Assembly (NCBI RefSeq): GCF_036345155.1
Contig: NZ_CP107772.1
Coordinates: 3,782,001-3,846,000 of the forward strand
DNA: 64,000 bases
Origin: Streptomyces sp. NBC_00582
Lineage (GTDB): Bacteria; Actinomycetota; Actinomycetes; Streptomycetales; Streptomycetaceae
Direction of reading: 5' to 3'
The position numbers were made by a program, and so were the translations under genes. Position 1 is the stretch's first letter. Each line of letters starts with the position of its first letter. Positions 45,859 through 55,598 of the stretch are shown in pieces. The notes below the pieces were generated by a model that was given only the letters and a program-made list of their open reading frames with translations, was not told the DNA's origin and searched no databases.

Positions 45859-46335
45859 ATGGAGACCGAAACGGCCACGCGCTGGCTGACCGATGCGGAG
45901 CAGTGCGCCTGGCGCACCCACCTGGAGGTCAACAGGCTGTTGACGTACCAGCTCGAAAAGGATCTGCAGCCTTTCGGCCTGACCATGAACGACTACGAGA
46001 TCCTGGTGAACCTCTCCGAGTCGGAGGACGTCCGGATGCGAATGAGTGACCTCGCGTCCGCCACCCTCCAGTCCAAGAGCCGTCTCTCGCACCAGATCAC
46101 CCGCATGGAGAACGCGAACCTGGTCCGCCGCGAGAACTGCGAGTCGGACCGCCGTGGGCTCTACGCGGTCCTGACCGAGCACGGCATGGAGACCATGATG
46201 AAGGTCGCCCCGCACCATGTGGCGTCCGTCCGCCGGCACTTCATCGACCTCCTCTCCCCCGAGGCCCTCGTGGACCTCGACAAGTCCCTGAAGCCGATCG
46301 CGGAACACCTGCGCGGCCAGCGGGGACGCCCCTGA
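45859..46335 (+). CDS. MarR family transcriptional regulator
   Basis: A 158-residue MarR regulator with recognition region MRMSDLASATLQSKSRLSHQI and wing ESDRRGLYAVLTEHG. No Shine-Dalgarno sequence is present and a -10 element abuts the start, so it is probably leaderless. The upstream 75 bp are AT-rich for this genome. It follows the AIM24 operon on the same strand but has its own promoter. Confidence 0.9.
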   Translation: METETATRWLTDAEQCAWRTHLEVNRLLTYQLEKDLQPFGLTMNDYEILVNLSESEDVRMRMSDLASATLQSKSRLSHQITRMENANLVRRENCESDRRGLYAVLTEHGMETMMKVAPHHVASVRRHFIDLLSPEALVDLDKSLKPIAEHLRGQRGRP

Positions 46336-46344
46336 CAACCGGCA

Positions 46345-46385
46345 CACCGGCAGCCGGAGTCCCGTTCGGGCTCCGGCTGCCGGTG
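46345..46385 (+). terminator. Stem-loop after marR
   Basis: CACCGGCAGCCGGAG (46345-46359) pairs perfectly with 46371-46385 around an 11-nt loop that itself contains CCCG/CGGG. It starts ten bases after the marR stop. Confidence 0.75.
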
Positions 46386-46513
46386 CCTGCCGGTCTGTGA
46401 GGGCCCAGCCGGCACCGACGGGCGTGCCGTTGAGCGTCGTCGAGCAGATTGGCCGGCACCCGCCCCGGCAGCACCCGCGATCCGGCCGCGCGGCTCGTGT
46501 GGCCGCTCGGGGG

Positions 46514-47470
46514 TCAGTTCTCGGTGAGGCCCGCGATCAGGGTGTCCGCCGCGCCGTACGGGTCCAGTTCGCCCGCGACGATCCGTTCGGCCAGGGTGCT
46601 GAGGCGGTGGTCGCCGTGGAGGTCGCCGATGCGGCGGCGCAGGGCCGTGACGGCGATCGTCTCGACCTCGCGGGCGGCGCGGGCGCGGCGGCGCTCGGTG
46701 AGGACGCCGTGCTCCTCCATCCAGGCGCGGTGCTTCTCCAGGGCCTGGACGACCTCGTCGACACCCTCGGCGCGGGAGGCGACCGTCTTGACGATCGGCG
46801 GGCGCCAGTCGCCGGGCTTGCGTGACTCGCCGAGGCCGAGCATGTGGTTCAGTTCGCGGGCGGTGGCGTCGGCGCCGTCCCGGTCGGCCTTGTTGACGAC
46901 GTAGACGTCACCGATCTCCAGGATTCCGGCCTTGGCCGCCTGGATGCCGTCGCCCATGCCGGGGGCCAGCAGGACGACGCTGGTGTCGGCCTGGGAGGCG
47001 ATCTCCACCTCCGACTGGCCGACGCCCACCGTCTCGACCAGGATCACCTCGCAGCCCGCCGCGTCCAGCACCCGGATCGCCTGCGGGGCGGACCAGGCGA
47101 GGCCGCCCAGATGGCCCCGGGTGGCCATGGAGCGGATGTAGACGCCGGGATCGGAGGCGTGGTCGGACATCCGCACCCGGTCGCCGAGCAGGGCACCCCC
47201 GGAGAACGGGGACGACGGGTCGACGGCGAGCACACCGACCCGCCTGCCCTGCTTGCGGTACGCCGTGACCAGCGCGGACGTCGACGTGGACTTGCCGACG
47301 CCCGGGGAGCCGGTCAGGCCGACGACGTAGGCGTTGCCGGTGAGCGGGGCCAGGGCCGCCATGACCTCCCGGAGCTGCGGGGACGCCCCCTCCACCAGGG
47401 AGATCAGCCGGGCCACGGCCCGGGGCCGGCCTTCCCTGGCCTGGGCGACCAGCGAGGGGACGTCCTGCAT
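46514..47470 (-). CDS. meaB: MeaB/ArgK-type GTPase (methylmalonyl-CoA mutase chaperone)
   Basis: A 318-residue G3E-type GTPase. Walker A GSPGVGKST at 54-62, DPSSPFSGGALLGDR, ETVGVGQSEVE and NKADRDGA are MeaB/ArgK hallmarks. Members protect and reload B12-dependent acyl-CoA mutases. ATG 47470 has CGGAG upstream. It lies 47 bp after the thiolase gene on the same strand; the mutase itself is not in this window. Confidence 0.93.
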   Translation of the reverse strand: MQDVPSLVAQAREGRPRAVARLISLVEGASPQLREVMAALAPLTGNAYVVGLTGSPGVGKSTSTSALVTAYRKQGRRVGVLAVDPSSPFSGGALLGDRVRMSDHASDPGVYIRSMATRGHLGGLAWSAPQAIRVLDAAGCEVILVETVGVGQSEVEIASQADTSVVLLAPGMGDGIQAAKAGILEIGDVYVVNKADRDGADATARELNHMLGLGESRKPGDWRPPIVKTVASRAEGVDEVVQALEKHRAWMEEHGVLTERRRARAAREVETIAVTALRRRIGDLHGDHRLSTLAERIVAGELDPYGAADTLIAGLTEN

Positions 47471-47517
47471 CACAGCTCCGTTCGCGAAGGGATCCACCGC
47501 GTGCCCAGGCCGCGGGC

Positions 47518-48729
47518 TCAGGCCTTGGGCACGCGCACGATCAGCGCGTCGCCCTGACCGCCGCCGCCGCACAGCGCCGCCGCGCCGACACCGCCGCCGC
47601 GCCGCTTGAGCTCCAGGGCGAGGTGCAGCACGAGCCGCGCGCCGGACATGCCGATCGGGTGACCGAGAGCGATCGCACCCCCGTTGACGTTCACCTTTTC
47701 CGTGGACACCCCGAGGTCCTTCATTGACTGGACCGCGACGGCGGCGAAGGCCTCGTTGATCTCGATGAGGTCGAGGTCCCCGACGCTGAGGCCCTCCTTC
47801 TTCAGGGCGTGCGCGATGGCGTTCGAGGGCTGGGACTGCAGCGAGTTGTCCGGCCCGGCCACATTGCCGTGGGCGCCGATCTCGGCGATCCAGGCGAGGC
47901 CCAGCTCCTCGGCCTTGGCCTTGCTCATCACGACGACCGCGGCGGCGCCGTCGGAGATCTGCGAGGACGTGCCCGCGGTGATCGTGCCGTCCTTGGTGAA
48001 GGCGGGACGCAGCTTGCCCAGGGACTCGGCGGTGGTGTCGCCGCGGATGCCCTCGTCCTTGCTGAAGACCACCGGCTCGCCCTTGCGCTGCGGGATCTCG
48101 ACCGGGGTGATCTCGGCCTCGAAGATCCCGTTCTTCTGCGCGGCGGCGGCCCGCTGGTGCGAGAGGGCGGCGATCTCGTCCTGCTCGGGGCGCAGGATAC
48201 CGAGGCGCGTGTTGTGCTTCTCGGTGGACTCGCCCATGGCGATGTTCTCGAAGGCGTCCGTGAGACCGTCGTACGCCATCGCGTCGAGCATCTCGATCGC
48301 GCCGTACTTGTAGCCCTCGCGGGACTTCGGCAGCAGGTGGGGGGCGTTGGTCATGGACTCCTGGCCGCCCGCGACGACCACGTCGAACTCACCCGCGCGG
48401 ATGAGCTGGTCGGCCAGCGCGATGGCGTCGAGGCCCGACAGACACACCTTGTTGATGGTGAGCGCCGGGACGTTCATCGGGATGCCGGCCTTGACGGCGG
48501 CCTGACGGGCCGGGATCTGGCCCGCGCCGGCCTGGAGCACCTGGCCCATGATCACGTACTGCACCTGGTCGCCGCCGATCCCGGCGCGGTCCAGGGCGGC
48601 CTTGATCGCGAAGCCGCCGAGGTCGGCTCCGGAGAAGGACTTCAGCGAGCCCAGCAGTCGTCCCATGGGCGTCCGCGCGCCCGCGACGATCACCGAGGTC
48701 CTGCTGTTCGTTCCAGTCGATCCAGTCAT
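47518..48729 (-). CDS. Acetyl-CoA acetyltransferase (thiolase)
   Basis: A 403-residue thiolase with acyl-accepting C96 (NKVCLSGL), NEAFA, H357 in [11 protein letters not shown] and general-base C387 in LCGGGGQGD. It condenses two acetyl-CoA or cleaves acetoacetyl-CoA. It is probably cotranscribed with meaB, linking acetoacetyl-CoA and branched or odd-chain acyl-CoA metabolism. Confidence 0.94.
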   Translation of the reverse strand: MTGSTGTNSRTSVIVAGARTPMGRLLGSLKSFSGADLGGFAIKAALDRAGIGGDQVQYVIMGQVLQAGAGQIPARQAAVKAGIPMNVPALTINKVCLSGLDAIALADQLIRAGEFDVVVAGGQESMTNAPHLLPKSREGYKYGAIEMLDAMAYDGLTDAFENIAMGESTEKHNTRLGILRPEQDEIAALSHQRAAAAQKNGIFEAEITPVEIPQRKGEPVVFSKDEGIRGDTTAESLGKLRPAFTKDGTITAGTSSQISDGAAAVVVMSKAKAEELGLAWIAEIGAHGNVAGPDNSLQSQPSNAIAHALKKEGLSVGDLDLIEINEAFAAVAVQSMKDLGVSTEKVNVNGGAIALGHPIGMSGARLVLHLALELKRRGGGVGAAALCGGGGQGDALIVRVPKA

Positions 48730-48880
48730 GAGCTGCGATTCCCCTTACCGGCCTGCACTGGCCGAGGAGTGAACGAGGGTTTACTGAGAATGTACTGAGT
48801 GGCACTCCGTGCCGTCATCCGGCCTTCAGTGTGATCGCGCGCACGTTGCGTAACCATCATCGTCGCGCTCCACTAACACC

Positions 48881-49321
48881 ATGCTGACGCGAATCGACCA
48901 CATCGGGATCGCCTGTCACGACCTCGACGCGACCGTCGAGTTCTACCGCTCCACGTACGGCTTCGAGGTGTTCCACTCCGAGGTCAACGAGGAGCAGGGT
49001 GTCCGGGAAGCCATGCTCAAGATCAACGACACTTCCGACGGAGGCGCCTCCTACCTGCAGCTTCTGGAGCCGACCCGCCCGGACTCCACCGTCGCCAAGT
49101 GGCTCGACAAGAACGGCGAGGGGGTCCACCACATCGCTTTCGGTACGGCGGACGTGGACGGGGACGCCGAGGACATCCGCTCCAAGGGCGTACGCGTTCT
49201 GTACGAAGAGCCGCGACGCGGCTCCATGGGGTCACGAATCACGTTCCTGCACCCCAAGGATTGTCACGGTGTACTGACAGAACTGGTCACTTCGGCGCCA
49301 GTTGAGTCACCTGAGCACTGA
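48881..49321 (+). CDS. mce: Methylmalonyl-CoA epimerase
   Basis: A 146-residue VOC-fold epimerase interconverting the two methylmalonyl-CoA stereoisomers. Metal-ligand motifs: RIDHIGIA, GVHHIAF and the final LTEL. ATG 48881 has no Shine-Dalgarno sequence. It is divergent from the thiolase-meaB operon, which serves the same mutase pathway. Its 3' end overlaps the probable scy promoter. Confidence 0.93.
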   Translation: MLTRIDHIGIACHDLDATVEFYRSTYGFEVFHSEVNEEQGVREAMLKINDTSDGGASYLQLLEPTRPDSTVAKWLDKNGEGVHHIAFGTADVDGDAEDIRSKGVRVLYEEPRRGSMGSRITFLHPKDCHGVLTELVTSAPVESPEH

Positions 49322-49347
49322 CCCTCGTACATATGGGCCGGTAGGGT
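49318..49347 (+). promoter_or_regulatory. Candidate scy promoter
   Basis: CTGACC (49318-49323), an 18-bp spacer and TAGGGT (49342-49347) lie at the end of the epimerase gene. This gives a leader of about 200 nt to the chosen scy start. Confidence 0.45.
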
Positions 49348-49554
49348 TGGGGGCGGTCGTCGCTCTTGTCAGGGCGACCGGTCCTGCTGCCTTGGACGGC
49401 GGGACGATGCCGGGGTCCGGGTTTGAGGGGACGAGCGCCGGGGCACCAGCCCATGCTCCGTCGTTCATCTGACACCATTCCCCGGGGGCCCCGTTCGGCG
49501 GATGGACGGAGCTCGTTCGGGAAGCTTGCGACCAGGGACGGATGGGACCGCGCA

Positions 49555-52500
49555 GTGCGGGGCTACGAGAGCCAGGAGCGGGAACCGGCGGCTGACGTCG
49601 ACCACCTCACGCGGTTCGAAGCCGAGATGAAGCGGCTGAAGACCGAGCGTGAGAAGGCGATCCAGCATGCCGAGGACCTCGGCTACCAGGTCGAGGTGCT
49701 GCGCGCCAAGTTGCACGAGGCGCGCCGCACACTCATGTCCCGGCCGTCCTTCGACGGCGGCGACCTCGGGTACCAGGCCGAGCAGATGCTGCGCAACGCG
49801 CAGATGCAGGCCGACCAGCTGCGCCAGGACGCCGAGCGCGAGCTCAGCCAGGTCCGCGCGCAGACCCAGCGCATCCTCCAGGAGCACGCCGAGCAGGCGG
49901 CCCGGCTCCAGGCCGAGCTGCACCAGGAGGCCGTCAGCCGCCGCCAGCAGCTCGACCAGGAACTGGCGGAGCGCCGCCAGACGGTCGAGTCGCACGTCAA
50001 CGAGAACGTGGCCTGGGCGGAGCAGCTGCGCGCCCGGACCGAGGCCCAGGCCCGCCGGCTCCTGGAGGAGTCCCGGGCCGAGGCCGAGCAGGCGATGGCC
50101 GCCGCCCGCGCCGAGGCCGAACGGGTGGCCGCGGAGGCCCGCCAGCGGCTCCAGGCCGACGCCGAGCAGGCCCGTGCGGAGGCCGAGCAGCTCCTGCTGC
50201 GCGCCCGCACCGACGCCGAGCGGATGCTGAACGCCGCCTCCACCCAGGCGCAGGAGGCCACCGAGCACGCCGAGGCGCTGCGCAGCTCCACGGTGAACGA
50301 GTCGGACACGGCCCGCCGCCAGGCCGGTGAGCTCAGCCGCGCCGCCGAGCAGCGGATGGCCGAGGCCGAGGAGGCGCTGCGCAAGGCGCAGTCCGAGGCC
50401 GACAAGGTGGTCGCCGAGGCCAAGACCGCCGCCGAGAAGGCGCTCGCGAGCGCCGAGTCCGCCAACGAACAGCGCACCCGTACGGCGAAGGAGCAGGTCG
50501 CCCGGCTGGTCACCGAGGCCAGCCAGGAGGCCGAGGCGACCAAGGCGGAGGCCGAGCAGGTCGTCGCCGACGCGCGCGCCGAGGCCGAGAAGATCGTCGC
50601 GGAGGCCTCCGAGAAGGCCCGCACGATCACCGCCGAGGAGAGCGCCACCCAGCTGTCGAAGGCGGCCAAGACCGCCGAGGACGTCCTCAACAAGGCGCAG
50701 GAGGACGCGCAGCGGACCACGAAGGCCGCCGCCGAGGAGGCCGAGCGGATCCGCCGCGAGGCGGAGACCGAGGCGGACCGGCTGCGCGCCGAGGCGCACG
50801 ACATCGCCGAGCAGCTCAAGGGCTCCGCGAAGGACGACACCAAGGAGTACCGCGCCAAGACGGTCGAGCTGCAGGAGGAGGCCCGTCGGCTGCGCGGCGA
50901 GGCCGAGCAGCTGCGCTCGGACGCGGTCGCCGAGGGCGAGAAGATCCGCGCGGAGGCCCGCAAGGAGGCCGTCCAGCAGATCGAGGAGGCCGCCCGGTCG
51001 GCCGAGGAGCTGCTGTCCAAGGCGAAGGCCGACGCGGACGAGCTGCGCCAGAAGGCCACGGCGGACAGCGAGAAGGTCCGCACCGAGGCCATCGAGCGCG
51101 CCACCGCGCTGCGCCGGCAGGCCGAGGAGACCCTGGAGCGCACGCGCACCGAGGCCGAGCGCTCCCGTGAGGAGGCGGTGGAGCTCGCCGAGACCATCAC
51201 CTCGGGCGCCGAGCGGGCCGCGCAGGAGCTGCGCGAGGAGACCGAGCGGGCGGTGGAGGCCCGGCAGGCGGAGGCCGCCGAGGAGCTGACCCGGCTGCAC
51301 ACCGAGGCGGAGTCGCGGCTCGCCTCCGCCGAGCAGGCGCTGACGGACGCCCGGGAGGAGGCCGCGCGGATCCGCCGCGAGGCCGCCGAGGACACCGACC
51401 GGCTGCGCACCGAGGCCGCCGAGCGGATTCGTACGCTCCAGCAGCAGGCCGCGGAGGAGGCCGACCGGCTGCGCACCGAGGCCGCCGCCGACGCGTCCGC
51501 CTCGCGGGCCGAGGGCGAGGCGATCGCCGTACGCCTCAGGTCGGAGGCGGCCGCCGAGGCCGAGCGGCTCAAGAACGAGGCGCAGGACACCGCCGACCGG
51601 GTGCGCGCGGAGGCCACGGCCGCCGCGGAGCGGCTGGCCGACGAGGCGACCGAGACGCTGGACGCCGCCCAGGAGGAGGCCGTCCGCAGGCGCCGCGAGG
51701 CCGAGGAGCTCCTCGGCTCCGCCCGGCAGGAGGCCGACCAGGAGCGCGAGCGGGCCCGCGCCCAGTCCGAGGAACTGCTGGCGTCCGCGCGCAACCGGGT
51801 CGAGGAGGCGCAGACCGAGGCGGTCCGTCTCGTCGAGGAGGCCGACCGGCGCTCCGCCGAGATGGTCGGCGCGGCCGAACTCCACGCCCAGCAGGTCCGG
51901 GACTCCGTGGCGGGGCTGCACGAGCAGGCCCAGGAGGAGATCAGCGGGCTGCGCTCGGCCGCCGAGCACGCCGCGGACCGTACCCGGCGGGAGGCCGAGG
52001 AGGAGGCGGACCGGGTCCGTTCCGACGCCTACGCCGAGCGGGAGCGGGCCAGCGAGGACGCGAGCCGGATCCGCCGCGAGGCGAGCGAGGCCTCCGAGGC
52101 GGCGCGGGAGCTGGCCGAGCGGACGGTCGCCGAGGCGATCGCGGAGGCCGAGCGGCTGCGCACGGAGTCGTCGGCGTACGCCCAGCGGGTGCGCACGGAG
52201 GCCTCGGACGCGCTGGCGGAGGCCGACCAGGCCGCGGCCCGCACCCGGGCCGACGCCCGCGAGGACGCCAACCGCATCCGCTCGGACGCGGCGACCCAGG
52301 CGGACACCCTCATCAACGAGGCGCGCCACAAGGCCGAGCGGCTGCAGACGGAGACCATCGCCGAGGCGGAGCGACTCACGTCCGAGACGGCCGCGGAGGC
52401 CGAGCGGGTGCGTGCCGAGTCGGTCGCCAGGGCGGAGAAGCTGATCCAGGACGCGAGCGGGGACGCGGAGCGGCTGCGGGCCGAGGCCGCCGAGACGGTG

Positions 52501-53436
52501 GGGTCGGCGCAGCAGGCCGCCGAGCGGATCCGGCTGGAGTCGGAGCGGGTCAAGGCGCAGGCGGCGGCGGAGGCCGACCGCATGCTGAGCGTGGCCCGCG
52601 ACGAGGCCGACGAGACGCTGGACGCCGCCCGCAAGGAGGCCAACAAGCGGCGCTCCGAGGCGGCCGAGCAGGTCGACACGCTCATCACGGAGACCACGGC
52701 CGAGGTCGACAAGCTGCTGACGGAGGCGCAGGAGCAGGCGCTGCAGACCACCGCGGACGCCGAGTCGCAGGCCGACTCGATGGTGGGCGCGGCCCGCACC
52801 GAGGCCGACCGGCTGGTCGCGGAAGCGACGCGCGAGGGCAACTCCCGGGTGGAGAAGGCCCGTGCGGACGCGGACGAGCTGCTCGTCGGCGCCCGCCGGG
52901 ACGCCACCGCGATCAGGGAGCGCGCGGAGGAGCTGCGCGACCGCATCACGGCCGAGATCGAGTCGTTGCACGAGCGGGCCCGCCGCGAGGCCGCCGAGAC
53001 GATGAAGTCGACCGGCGACCGCTGCGACGCGCTCATCAAGGCGTCGGAGGAGCAGCTCGCCAAGGCGCAGGCCAAGGCGAAGGAGCTGGTGTCGGAGGCC
53101 AACTCGGAAGCCGGCAAGGTCCGGATCGCCGCCGTGAAGAAGGCGGAGGGCCTGCTGAAGGAGGCCGAGCAGAAGAAGTCGACGCTGATCCGGGAGGCCG
53201 AGGAGCTCAAGGCCGAGGCGATCCGCGAGGCGCGGCGCACGGTCGAGGAGGGCAAGCGCGAGCTGGAGGTCCTGGTGCGCCGGCGTGAGGACATCAACGC
53301 CGAGATCTCGCGGGTGCAGGACGTGCTGGAGGCGCTGGAGTCCTTCGAGGTGCCGGGTGCGAACAAGGACGGGGGCGTCAAGGCCGGCGCGAGCATCGGC
53401 GCGCCACGGGCGGGTGGGAAAACCTCTGACGGTTAG
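49555..53436 (+). CDS. scy: Polarised growth coiled-coil protein Scy
   Basis: About 1293 residues of nearly continuous coiled coil rich in Ala, Glu and Arg. A short DivIVA-like N terminus (RGYESQEREPAADVDHL) is followed by hundreds of residues with eleven-residue periodicity and recurring AEAERLRTEA units. This is Scy, which with DivIVA and FilP marks hyphal tips and guides branching. I chose GTG 49555 because the conserved region begins there. ATG 49453 in frame would give about 1327 residues and cannot be excluded. filP follows after 183 bp. Confidence 0.93.
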   Translation: MRGYESQEREPAADVDHLTRFEAEMKRLKTEREKAIQHAEDLGYQVEVLRAKLHEARRTLMSRPSFDGGDLGYQAEQMLRNAQMQADQLRQDAERELSQVRAQTQRILQEHAEQAARLQAELHQEAVSRRQQLDQELAERRQTVESHVNENVAWAEQLRARTEAQARRLLEESRAEAEQAMAAARAEAERVAAEARQRLQADAEQARAEAEQLLLRARTDAERMLNAASTQAQEATEHAEALRSSTVNESDTARRQAGELSRAAEQRMAEAEEALRKAQSEADKVVAEAKTAAEKALASAESANEQRTRTAKEQVARLVTEASQEAEATKAEAEQVVADARAEAEKIVAEASEKARTITAEESATQLSKAAKTAEDVLNKAQEDAQRTTKAAAEEAERIRREAETEADRLRAEAHDIAEQLKGSAKDDTKEYRAKTVELQEEARRLRGEAEQLRSDAVAEGEKIRAEARKEAVQQIEEAARSAEELLSKAKADADELRQKATADSEKVRTEAIERATALRRQAEETLERTRTEAERSREEAVELAETITSGAERAAQELREETERAVEARQAEAAEELTRLHTEAESRLASAEQALTDAREEAARIRREAAEDTDRLRTEAAERIRTLQQQAAEEADRLRTEAAADASASRAEGEAIAVRLRSEAAAEAERLKNEAQDTADRVRAEATAAAERLADEATETLDAAQEEAVRRRREAEELLGSARQEADQERERARAQSEELLASARNRVEEAQTEAVRLVEEADRRSAEMVGAAELHAQQVRDSVAGLHEQAQEEISGLRSAAEHAADRTRREAEEEADRVRSDAYAERERASEDASRIRREASEASEAARELAERTVAEAIAEAERLRTESSAYAQRVRTEASDALAEADQAAARTRADAREDANRIRSDAATQADTLINEARHKAERLQTETIAEAERLTSETAAEAERVRAESVARAEKLIQDASGDAERLRAEAAETVGSAQQAAERIRLESERVKAQAAAEADRMLSVARDEADETLDAARKEANKRRSEAAEQVDTLITETTAEVDKLLTEAQEQALQTTADAESQADSMVGAARTEADRLVAEATREGNSRVEKARADADELLVGARRDATAIRERAEELRDRITAEIESLHERARREAAETMKSTGDRCDALIKASEEQLAKAQAKAKELVSEANSEAGKVRIAAVKKAEGLLKEAEQKKSTLIREAEELKAEAIREARRTVEEGKRELEVLVRRREDINAEISRVQDVLEALESFEVPGANKDGGVKAGASIGAPRAGGKTSDG

Positions 53437-53550
53437 CGGAATGTGTGGATTGGGTTAAAGTCTCGCCACTTAGCCTGAGTTTTTGGCAAGGGGGGCGGCG
53501 TTCAGCCACCCAAAAGGGGTGTCATTCCTCAGATCAAACACGCATACGCT

Positions 53551-53579
53551 CGATGACACAGCGCTCCGGCCCCTAGGAT
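53551..53579 (+). promoter_or_regulatory. Candidate filP promoter
   Basis: CGATGA (53551-53556), a 17-bp spacer and TAGGAT (53574-53579) would start transcription about 35 nt before the filP ATG. A second weaker -10 TAGCCT lies near 53473. Confidence 0.45.
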
Positions 53580-53619
53580 TCCACCTATCACCTCACCGGT
53601 CTCATTCGACAGGAACCCC

Positions 53620-54558
53620 ATGAGCGACACTTCCCCCTACGGCTTCGAGCTTGTGCGGCGTGGGTACGACCGCGCTCAGGTGGACGAACGGATCTCCAAG
53701 CTCGTCTCCGACCGTGACAGCGCTCTCGCCCGCATCACCGCTCTGGAAAAGCGCATCGAGGAGCTCCACCTCGAGACGCAGAACGCCCAGGCCCAGGTCA
53801 CCGACGCAGAGCCGTCGTACGCCGGTCTCGGCGCGCGTGTCGAGAAGATCCTCCGCCTCGCCGAGGAGGAGGCCAAGGATCTGCGCGAGGAGGCGCGTCG
53901 CGCGGCCGAGCAGCACCGCGAGCTCGCCGAGTCGGCGGCCCAGCAGGTGCGCAACGACGCAGAATCGTTCGCTGCGGAGCGCAAGGCCAAGGCGGAGGAC
54001 GAGGGCGTCCGGATCGTCGAGAAGGCCAAGAGCGACGCGTCGCAGCTGCGCCAGGAGGCGCAGAAGGACGCGCAGTCGAAGCGTGAGGAGGCCGACGCCC
54101 TCTTCGAGGAGACGCGTGCCAAGGCCGCGCAGGCCGCCGCCGACTTCGAGACCAACCTGGCCAAGCGCCGCGAGCAGTCCGAGCGCGACCTGGCGTCCCG
54201 TCAGCAGAAGGCGGAGAAGCGGCTCGCGGAGATCGAGCACCGCGCGGAGCAGCTTCGCCTGGAGGCGGAGAAGCTGCGCACGGACGCCGAGCGCCGTGCC
54301 CGTCAGACCGTCGAGACGGCGCAGCGTCAGGCCGAGGACATCGTGGCCGACGCCAATGCCAAGGCGGACCGGATCCGTTCGGAATCCGAGCGCGAGCTGG
54401 CGGCCCTCACCAACCGCCGCGACAGCATCAACGCCCAGCTCACGAACGTCCGCGAGATGCTCGCCACGCTGACCGGTGCCGCGGTGGCCGCGGCCGGCGC
54501 GCCGGTGGCGGACGACGAGCCGATCTCCCGCGGGGTTCCGGCGCAGCAGTCCCGGTAA
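53620..54558 (+). CDS. filP: FilP, intermediate-filament-like coiled-coil protein
   Basis: A 312-residue protein. The DivIVA-like N terminus YGFELVRRGYDRAQVDERI is followed by a long coiled coil (about 20-285) interrupted near residues 60-75, and a short disordered tail. Length and order next to scy match S. coelicolor FilP, a filament former that supports hyphal stiffness and interacts with DivIVA and Scy. AGGAA precedes the ATG at 8-nt spacing. A perfect terminator follows. Confidence 0.95.
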   Translation: MSDTSPYGFELVRRGYDRAQVDERISKLVSDRDSALARITALEKRIEELHLETQNAQAQVTDAEPSYAGLGARVEKILRLAEEEAKDLREEARRAAEQHRELAESAAQQVRNDAESFAAERKAKAEDEGVRIVEKAKSDASQLRQEAQKDAQSKREEADALFEETRAKAAQAAADFETNLAKRREQSERDLASRQQKAEKRLAEIEHRAEQLRLEAEKLRTDAERRARQTVETAQRQAEDIVADANAKADRIRSESERELAALTNRRDSINAQLTNVREMLATLTGAAVAAAGAPVADDEPISRGVPAQQSR

Positions 54559-54587
54559 CCCTCGGGGTACACCGGCCGAACGTCGGA

Positions 54588-54621
54588 CGAAGCCCGCTGC
54601 CAGCGGTGGCAGCGGGCTTCG
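54588..54621 (+). terminator. Intrinsic terminator after filP
   Basis: CGAAGCCCGCTGCCA (54588-54602) pairs perfectly with 54607-54621 around GCGG, a 15-bp stem ending 21 bp before the next start codon. Confidence 0.85.
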
Positions 54622-54641
54622 TGGCGTTCTAGCGTGGCCGC

Positions 54642-55595
54642 ATGATCGAGCTCGAAGGCCTGACGAAACGGTACGGCGAGAAGGTCGCGGTCGACCGTCT
54701 GTCCTTCACCGTGCGACCGGGCATGGTGACGGGCTTCCTCGGTCCCAACGGCGCCGGCAAGTCCACGACGATGCGGATGGTGCTGGGCCTGGACCGGCCG
54801 ACCGCCGGGGACGTGCGGATCGACGGCAGGCACTACGACTCCCTCGAGGACCCCCTGACGTACATCGGCGCCCTGCTGGACGCGAAGGCCGTGCACGGCG
54901 GGCGCAGCGCCTTCAACCATCTGCTGTGCCTGGCGCAGAGCAACGGCATCCCGAGGGCGCGGGTGCACGAGGTGCTGGACACCGTCGGGCTGACGGCGGT
55001 GGCGCGGAAGAAGGCCAAGGGGTTCTCGCTGGGCATGGGGCAGCGGCTCGGCATCGCGGGCGCGCTCCTCGGCGACCCGAGGATCCTGATGTTCGACGAA
55101 CCGGTGAACGGTCTCGACCCCGAGGGCATCCACTGGATCCGCAATCTGATGAAATCGCTGGCCGCGCAGGGCCGGACGGTGTTCGTCTCCTCCCATCTGA
55201 TGAGCGAGATGGCGCTGACCGCGGACCATCTCGTGGTCATCGGTCAGGGCAGGCTGCTCGCCGACACCTCGATGGCCGATTTCATCGCCCGCAATTCCCG
55301 GGCGTACGTCCGGATCCGCACCCCGCAGCGCGAGCGGCTGCTGGACGTGCTGCACGAGGCCGGGGTGACGGTCGTGGAGAGCGGCAGCGGGGTGCTGGAG
55401 GTGGACGGGGGCAAAGCGGAGCAGATCGGGGAGCTGGCCGCCCGGCACGGGGTGGTGCTGCATGAGCTCAGCCCGCAGCAGGCCTCGCTGGAGGAGGCGT
55501 TCATGCAGCTCACCGCCGAGTCGGTGGAGTATCACGCGCACAGTGCGCAGCCCGCTGAGCGGCAGTGGGGCGACGAGTGGACGAGGAAGGGCTGA
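54642..55595 (+). CDS. ABC transporter ATP-binding protein (pair 1)
   Basis: A 317-residue ATPase: Walker A GPNGAGKST, signature LGMGQRLGIA in place of LSGGQ, Walker B LMFDEPVNGLDPEG, switch SSHLMSEM. A C-terminal domain of about 100 residues follows. It is of the DrrA/CcmA type with a separate permease. No Shine-Dalgarno sequence; TCTAGC upstream may serve as the -10 of a leaderless transcript. The permease gene starts 3 bp after its stop. The substrate is unknown. Confidence 0.92.
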   Translation: MIELEGLTKRYGEKVAVDRLSFTVRPGMVTGFLGPNGAGKSTTMRMVLGLDRPTAGDVRIDGRHYDSLEDPLTYIGALLDAKAVHGGRSAFNHLLCLAQSNGIPRARVHEVLDTVGLTAVARKKAKGFSLGMGQRLGIAGALLGDPRILMFDEPVNGLDPEGIHWIRNLMKSLAAQGRTVFVSSHLMSEMALTADHLVVIGQGRLLADTSMADFIARNSRAYVRIRTPQRERLLDVLHEAGVTVVESGSGVLEVDGGKAEQIGELAARHGVVLHELSPQQASLEEAFMQLTAESVEYHAHSAQPAERQWGDEWTRKG

Positions 55596-55598
55596 GCC

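Noticed and set aside
49705..53400. DNA repeat array within scy
   Set aside because: The repetition is the coiled-coil protein periodicity (recurring AEAERLR-type units), not nucleotide tandem repeats or CRISPR.
53465..53520. Terminator after scy
   Set aside because: The TTTTTGG...CCACCCAAAA pairing needs several mismatches, so I do not list it as a feature.
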